Notes under the pieces: model-generated | Seen by the model: the letters and a program-made list of their open reading frames with translations, nothing else | What the model was told of the DNA's origin: nothing | Databases searched by the model: none | Part shown: positions 5,967 to 8,774 of the stretch, one piece after another | Numbering within the stretch: position 1 is the first letter of the stretch | How the letters are laid out: each line of letters starts with the position of its first letter | Position numbers and translations under genes: made by a program | Source of the DNA: JADHUC01 sp964617665 | GTDB lineage: Bacteria > Planctomycetota > Planctomycetia > Pirellulales > Pirellulaceae | Reading direction: 5' to 3' | Assembly (NCBI GenBank): GCA_964617665.1 | Contig: CAZUAH010000575.1 | Location: 1-8,774 of the forward strand | DNA length: 8,774 nucleotides

Positions 5967-7079
5967 TTAGCCGTCGAACTTGCCCGGCTTCAGGTACGGT
6001 TTGAGCGACTCGAAACGCCACTCGATCTCGGCGATCGCTTCCCCCGAGAGATTCAGGTCGCGAATGCTCGACTCTTTGGAGCCGTTCGGGAGACGGAAAC
6101 GTGAGAGCGTCGTGTCAAACACGCCTCGCATCTTCAGAAGATGAAGGCTATAGCCACGCAGGTTACCCATTTCGACGTCTTTCAGGTTGAACATCAACAT
6201 GAGTTTGCTGTACATGTCCTTGAGCATCGCCGGATCGGAGCCGCTTTGCATCAGCTTCCAGATCTTTGCGAGGATGTCGGCGAAGGCGACTCGCTCCGTG
6301 ATGAGGCCTTCGGTGCCCAGCCGCGACTCGTAGAGCCATCCAAAAGCGCCGCGCGCGCTGAAGACGCGGCGGATCGATGGTGAAGCGAGCAGCTTGCGAG
6401 TGCGGGAGATGATGGGTCCCGCTTCTTCCTTGACGTAGCCGAAGTTTGGGAACGCTTCGGCCAGTTCGACCAGGAGTTCGACCGACGGGGGAAATTTGGC
6501 GCCCCCGGTCGTCTGGATGATCACGGGCCGCTTGGTGACCGCTGCAAGGGCACGCCAGTATTGACGTAAATCGTCTTGCGTTTTCCCGGTGTTGGGTGGG
6601 CGAGAGATGATCGCCGCGGGCGCCAGTTTTTCGGCGTGCTTGGCGTAGACGAGCATGTCGTCGGTATCGTCGCCTTGCACACCGAGGCACAATGCCGTCG
6701 TTCTTAGATCCCGCGACGTCTTGGCCAGCACTTCCATCCCTTCGAGCTTCTCGTCTCGGGTCAGCCAACTGACGCTATCGCCCGACTGCGGCCAGATCAT
6801 GCCGGGGCTCTCACACCAATCGAGGAAACGCGCCTGCCGGGCAAGCACCTCGAAGTCGACGTCGCCAGAGGTGGTGAAGGGGGTCGAAAGAATCGGAAAC
6901 GGTCCGCGAACTCGCGGCGCGTCGGGGCACCTCTGCTTCACGGGGACTTGCGCGGCGGCTGCTTTGGGAGTCGTCGCACCCCTTGCAGTCTGTAGTAGTG
7001 TTCCGGCGGCGACACCCGACGCGCCGACCACCGCGGTCTTTAACATGCGTCGTCTGGTTACCAGTTCTTCTTCGTTCAT
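5967..7079 (-). CDS. Tat-exported dihydrodipicolinate synthase/N-acetylneuraminate lyase family protein
   Basis: A 370-residue TIM-barrel aldolase-family protein with an export signal: residues 8-14 (VTRRRML) plus a hydrophobic Ala/Gly stretch to about 35 form a Tat leader. The barrel starts near residue 58 (RGPFPILSTPFTTSGDVD), the family's usual first strand. The Schiff-base lysine is visible as K217 in FGYVKEEAG, and GTEGLI (255-260) matches the GxxGxI turn. Two normally conserved sites differ. The GTTGE loop reads PQSGDS (97-102). The PYYN segment holding the catalytic Tyr reads SRPPN (159-163), so the proton-relay Tyr appears absent. Canonical DHDPS in lysine synthesis is cytoplasmic; this export and altered site argue for another keto-acid or aldol-type substrate, or loss of the usual activity. 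The ribosome site is weak (GAGA, 8 bases). A stop codon of a short upstream frame overlaps the ATG. Confidence 0.88.
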   Translation of the reverse strand: MNEEELVTRRRMLKTAVVGASGVAAGTLLQTARGATTPKAAAAQVPVKQRCPDAPRVRGPFPILSTPFTTSGDVDFEVLARQARFLDWCESPGMIWPQSGDSVSWLTRDEKLEGMEVLAKTSRDLRTTALCLGVQGDDTDDMLVYAKHAEKLAPAAIISRPPNTGKTQDDLRQYWRALAAVTKRPVIIQTTGGAKFPPSVELLVELAEAFPNFGYVKEEAGPIISRTRKLLASPSIRRVFSARGAFGWLYESRLGTEGLITERVAFADILAKIWKLMQSGSDPAMLKDMYSKLMLMFNLKDVEMGNLRGYSLHLLKMRGVFDTTLSRFRLPNGSKESSIRDLNLSGEAIAEIEWRFESLKPYLKPGKFDG

Positions 7080-7214
7080 TGATGTTTCTCGACAAGGTGG
7101 CTCAAGACTACTTCAACAAAGGGCACGTGGTGTCCGGCGTTAACCCCGCAACCGAGTCATACATCTTAACAATCGTAGCAACAGGAGCGCCGTAGGAATA
7201 GTCGAAGGTCGTCG

Positions 7215-8447
7215 TCAAGGTTCATCAGATTGCCGATCAGTGTTCTCGCGTTGGCTATTCAATTCCTTCATCAAGCCGATCGCCCTCCACGAAATGCCAT
7301 CTCGTCGAATTGCACACCGTAGCAGGCGCGTCAAATCCGTTGATTCTGTGATGAAATGTACCGAGCCGTCGACGAAGGCGACGTGCACACCGCCAGGATG
7401 TGCCGACTGAATTGGATTGTTGATGCCATGGTTTTCGCTGCACCCAGGCATCGGCGAGGCTCCCAGCACTGCCTTGTAGTTCGCTGGATAGCGCACCGTT
7501 GTGAGATTCCAGCAATCCGCACCCCACGGCGCCGGCGGTCCGCCAGGTTCTGCAATGATTGGAATCGGATCGCATCGCCTCGTGCCCGATAACCAACCGC
7601 CACCGCCGGCCGTCCCGCCCGCTGTCCAACCGGCATCGCCATGATATCGACGTGACGATGTAGGCGTTCTGTCTCGGAGCCAATCCGATTGTTCCGCCAC
7701 GATGATCGTGTGGGAAATGCCATCTGTACATTGACTCATCTGGACATGTTCACCAGGAGGCAGCATGCCGTTGGCCGTGATAATTCCTCCCGGCGTGGCT
7801 GCGACGCCCTTCGCCGTGTCTTGATAGACAATTCCCTCCGGGGACGTAGGCCGCAAGTCAGGATTTGTGGCTACGTAGGCTTGCGATCGGGGGTCGATAT
7901 CGCAGCCGCCCGTGATGCCTACATAGCTTGGCAGGCAAATCGGGCCTGTCGGGCTCTCGAATACTGGTAGTGGGCTGGATGGACAGCGCATGCAGTAGGG
8001 CTCAAACTGTGCGAAAGGAGCAATGAGCGTTCCATCGACGTCGCGACTTGCCACTCCTGCCGCAATCATGTCGCGGGCACAGAATTCATTCCCGCCTGGC
8101 CGTCCGGATTGTTGAGTCGCGGATATAGCGATGTAGACATCCCTCTGTTCCATGTATGGAAGAATGCCATACCACCACGACGGTCCCAACCTGCTGTCAT
8201 TCGGAGAGTCCTCGTCCATTCTCGGTCCCACATGCATCGCCCCCATGGGGAATACTCCGTACGGTCCGTGGTAGCCTTGAAGGCTAAGTATGATATTCTT
8301 CAGATTGTTGGAACACTGCGTTCTTTGCGCCGCCTCGCGAGAGGCCTGAATGAAGGGAACGGTCAATGCCAAGAGGACGCAGATGATCAAGATCACAACC
8401 AGCAAGTCACGCAGGGTGTAGCCGTGTCGCGTGCTCGTGCATGCCAT
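7215..8447 (-). CDS. DUF1559 pilin-like protein with type II/IV prepilin leader
   Basis: A 410-residue protein of the DUF1559 family, one of the most expanded families in planctomycetes. The leader MACTSTRHG is followed by YTLRDLLVVILIICVLLALTVPFIQASREAAQRTQCSNNLK-type sequence: a prepilin peptidase site after G9, one transmembrane helix (about 14-33) and the family's SNNLK signature (46-50). The C-terminal hallmark is AHPGGVHVAFVDGSVHFI (349-366), and TDGISHTIIVAE (241-252) matches the usual TDGTSNT stretch. The +5 residue of the mature pilin, nearly always Glu, is Asp here (D14). These proteins are thought to be surface or pseudopilus components; their job is not established. AAGGAAGG lies 7 bases before the ATG. 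The gene sits between an IS scrap and the exported-enzyme genes, and I see no functional link to them beyond shared strand. Confidence 0.93.
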   Translation of the reverse strand: MACTSTRHGYTLRDLLVVILIICVLLALTVPFIQASREAAQRTQCSNNLKNIILSLQGYHGPYGVFPMGAMHVGPRMDEDSPNDSRLGPSWWYGILPYMEQRDVYIAISATQQSGRPGGNEFCARDMIAAGVASRDVDGTLIAPFAQFEPYCMRCPSSPLPVFESPTGPICLPSYVGITGGCDIDPRSQAYVATNPDLRPTSPEGIVYQDTAKGVAATPGGIITANGMLPPGEHVQMSQCTDGISHTIIVAEQSDWLRDRTPTSSRRYHGDAGWTAGGTAGGGGWLSGTRRCDPIPIIAEPGGPPAPWGADCWNLTTVRYPANYKAVLGASPMPGCSENHGINNPIQSAHPGGVHVAFVDGSVHFITESTDLTRLLRCAIRRDGISWRAIGLMKELNSQRENTDRQSDEP

Positions 8448-8493
8448 GACGTCACCTTCCTTGCAGGCTCGCTACATCATCAGTACAGACGAC

Positions 8494-8595
8494 CTACTGA
8501 TGCAACCTCGCGATCGGTACGCGATTGTTCTTGGATTCGTGCAGACGTTTTTGATGGTAGTAGGCGACGAATTCAGAAACAAGCTGGTCCTCGGC
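8494..8595 (-). pseudogene. C-terminal remnant of an IS3-type transposase (OrfB, integrase core)
   Basis: The minus strand encodes AEDQLVSEFVAYYHQKRL, then HESKNNRVPIARLHQ and TAG. The spacing of F-V-x-Y-Y, R-x-H-E-S, N-N and P matches the end of IS3-family OrfB proteins, which read like EAFVDYYNxxRYHESLNNxTP. Only about 33 codons remain. The catalytic DDE residues, the OrfA part and any terminal repeats are missing, and an in-frame overlap with the upstream gene excludes a full copy. It ends 46 bases before the DUF1559 start. This looks like a decayed footprint of an insertion; family assignment is by eye from a short match. Confidence 0.55.
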
Positions 8596-8617
8596 AGAAG
8601 ACCGAAGACAATGTCTT

Positions 8618-8774
8618 TCATTTGAGAGTCTCCTCGTAGGCAGTCCAGATCTCCTTGGCGAAGTCGGCGTTATCCGTGCCTTGCCCCCATAGGAACACAC
8701 GCCGCTCGGTCGTGCCGGGACATCCGAGGCCAATCTGCCCGCGGTGGGTGCCGCTGTCCCAATAGGTGAATCCC
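8618..8774 (-). CDS. C-terminal 51 codons of an unrecognised protein (runs off right edge)
   Basis: The frame enters from the right edge, reads GFTYWDSGTHRGQIGLGC near its start and NADFAKEIWTAYEETLK at its end, and stops with TGA at 8620-8618. Amino acid composition is well balanced and there are no stops, unlike the other frames here, so it is probably the true end of a protein. It ends with an amphipathic helix. I do not recognise the family from this fragment, and no catalytic motif can be assigned. The IS3-type scrap begins about 20 bases after its stop. Confidence 0.6.
   Translation of the reverse strand, partial: GFTYWDSGTHRGQIGLGCPGTTERRVFLWGQGTDNADFAKEIWTAYEETLK

Noticed and set aside
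8471..8622. A 49-codon minus-strand frame starting ATGAAAGACATT at 8622 that overlaps the upstream stop as ATGA.
   Set aside because: It runs through the transposase remnant in another frame and its composition (Ser/Arg/Thr-rich) looks non-coding; the overlap is probably chance.
1..8774. CRISPR arrays, tRNA or rRNA genes.
   Set aside because: I saw no regularly spaced direct repeats, no cloverleaf with TTC-type arm, and no rRNA-like conserved stretch on either strand.

Overview
The window looks like planctomycete DNA, most likely from a Pirellulales-type genome or a metagenomic relative. The evidence is the gene mix: a pilin-like DUF1559 protein, a sulfatase, Tat-exported Gfo/Idh/MocA oxidoreductases, a Tat-exported dihydrodipicolinate synthase-like protein and a LamG/BNR sialidase-like protein. 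This combination is typical of that phylum. The assignment is inferred from gene content only. All credible genes lie on the minus strand, so they read from the right edge to the left edge.

Layout in reading order: the C-terminal 51 codons of an unrecognised protein (8774-8618); a C-terminal scrap of an IS3-type transposase (8595-8494); a DUF1559 pilin-like protein (8447-7215); a Tat-exported DHDPS/NAL-family protein (7079-5967); a 61-bp REP/BIME-like palindrome (5941-5881); a Tat-exported Gfo/Idh/MocA oxidoreductase (5811-4321); a short inverted repeat (4315-4286); a sulfatase with a C-terminal CBM6/35-like domain (4226-2409); an orphan 26-residue lipoprotein signal peptide in AT-rich DNA (2407-2327); a LamG plus sialidase-fold protein (2307-475); a possible 42-residue small ORF (499-371); and the start of a second Tat-exported Gfo/Idh/MocA oxidoreductase that runs off the left edge (368-1). 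No gene-free stretch exceeds 300 bases. The gaps are 155 bases or less, and the larger ones are described below.

Every complete enzyme gene has an export signal (Sec or Tat). Together they suggest a periplasmic or surface route for a decorated glycan. The sulfatase would remove sulfate esters while holding the polymer with its CBM-like domain. The sialidase-fold protein would cleave or bind terminal sugars. The Gfo/Idh proteins would oxidise or redox-cleave glycosides, and the DHDPS/NAL-like protein might act on a keto acid. The substrate cannot be read from the sequence. The locus also looks assembled from pieces: base composition shifts at gene boundaries, and truncated coding fragments and repeat elements sit in the junctions.
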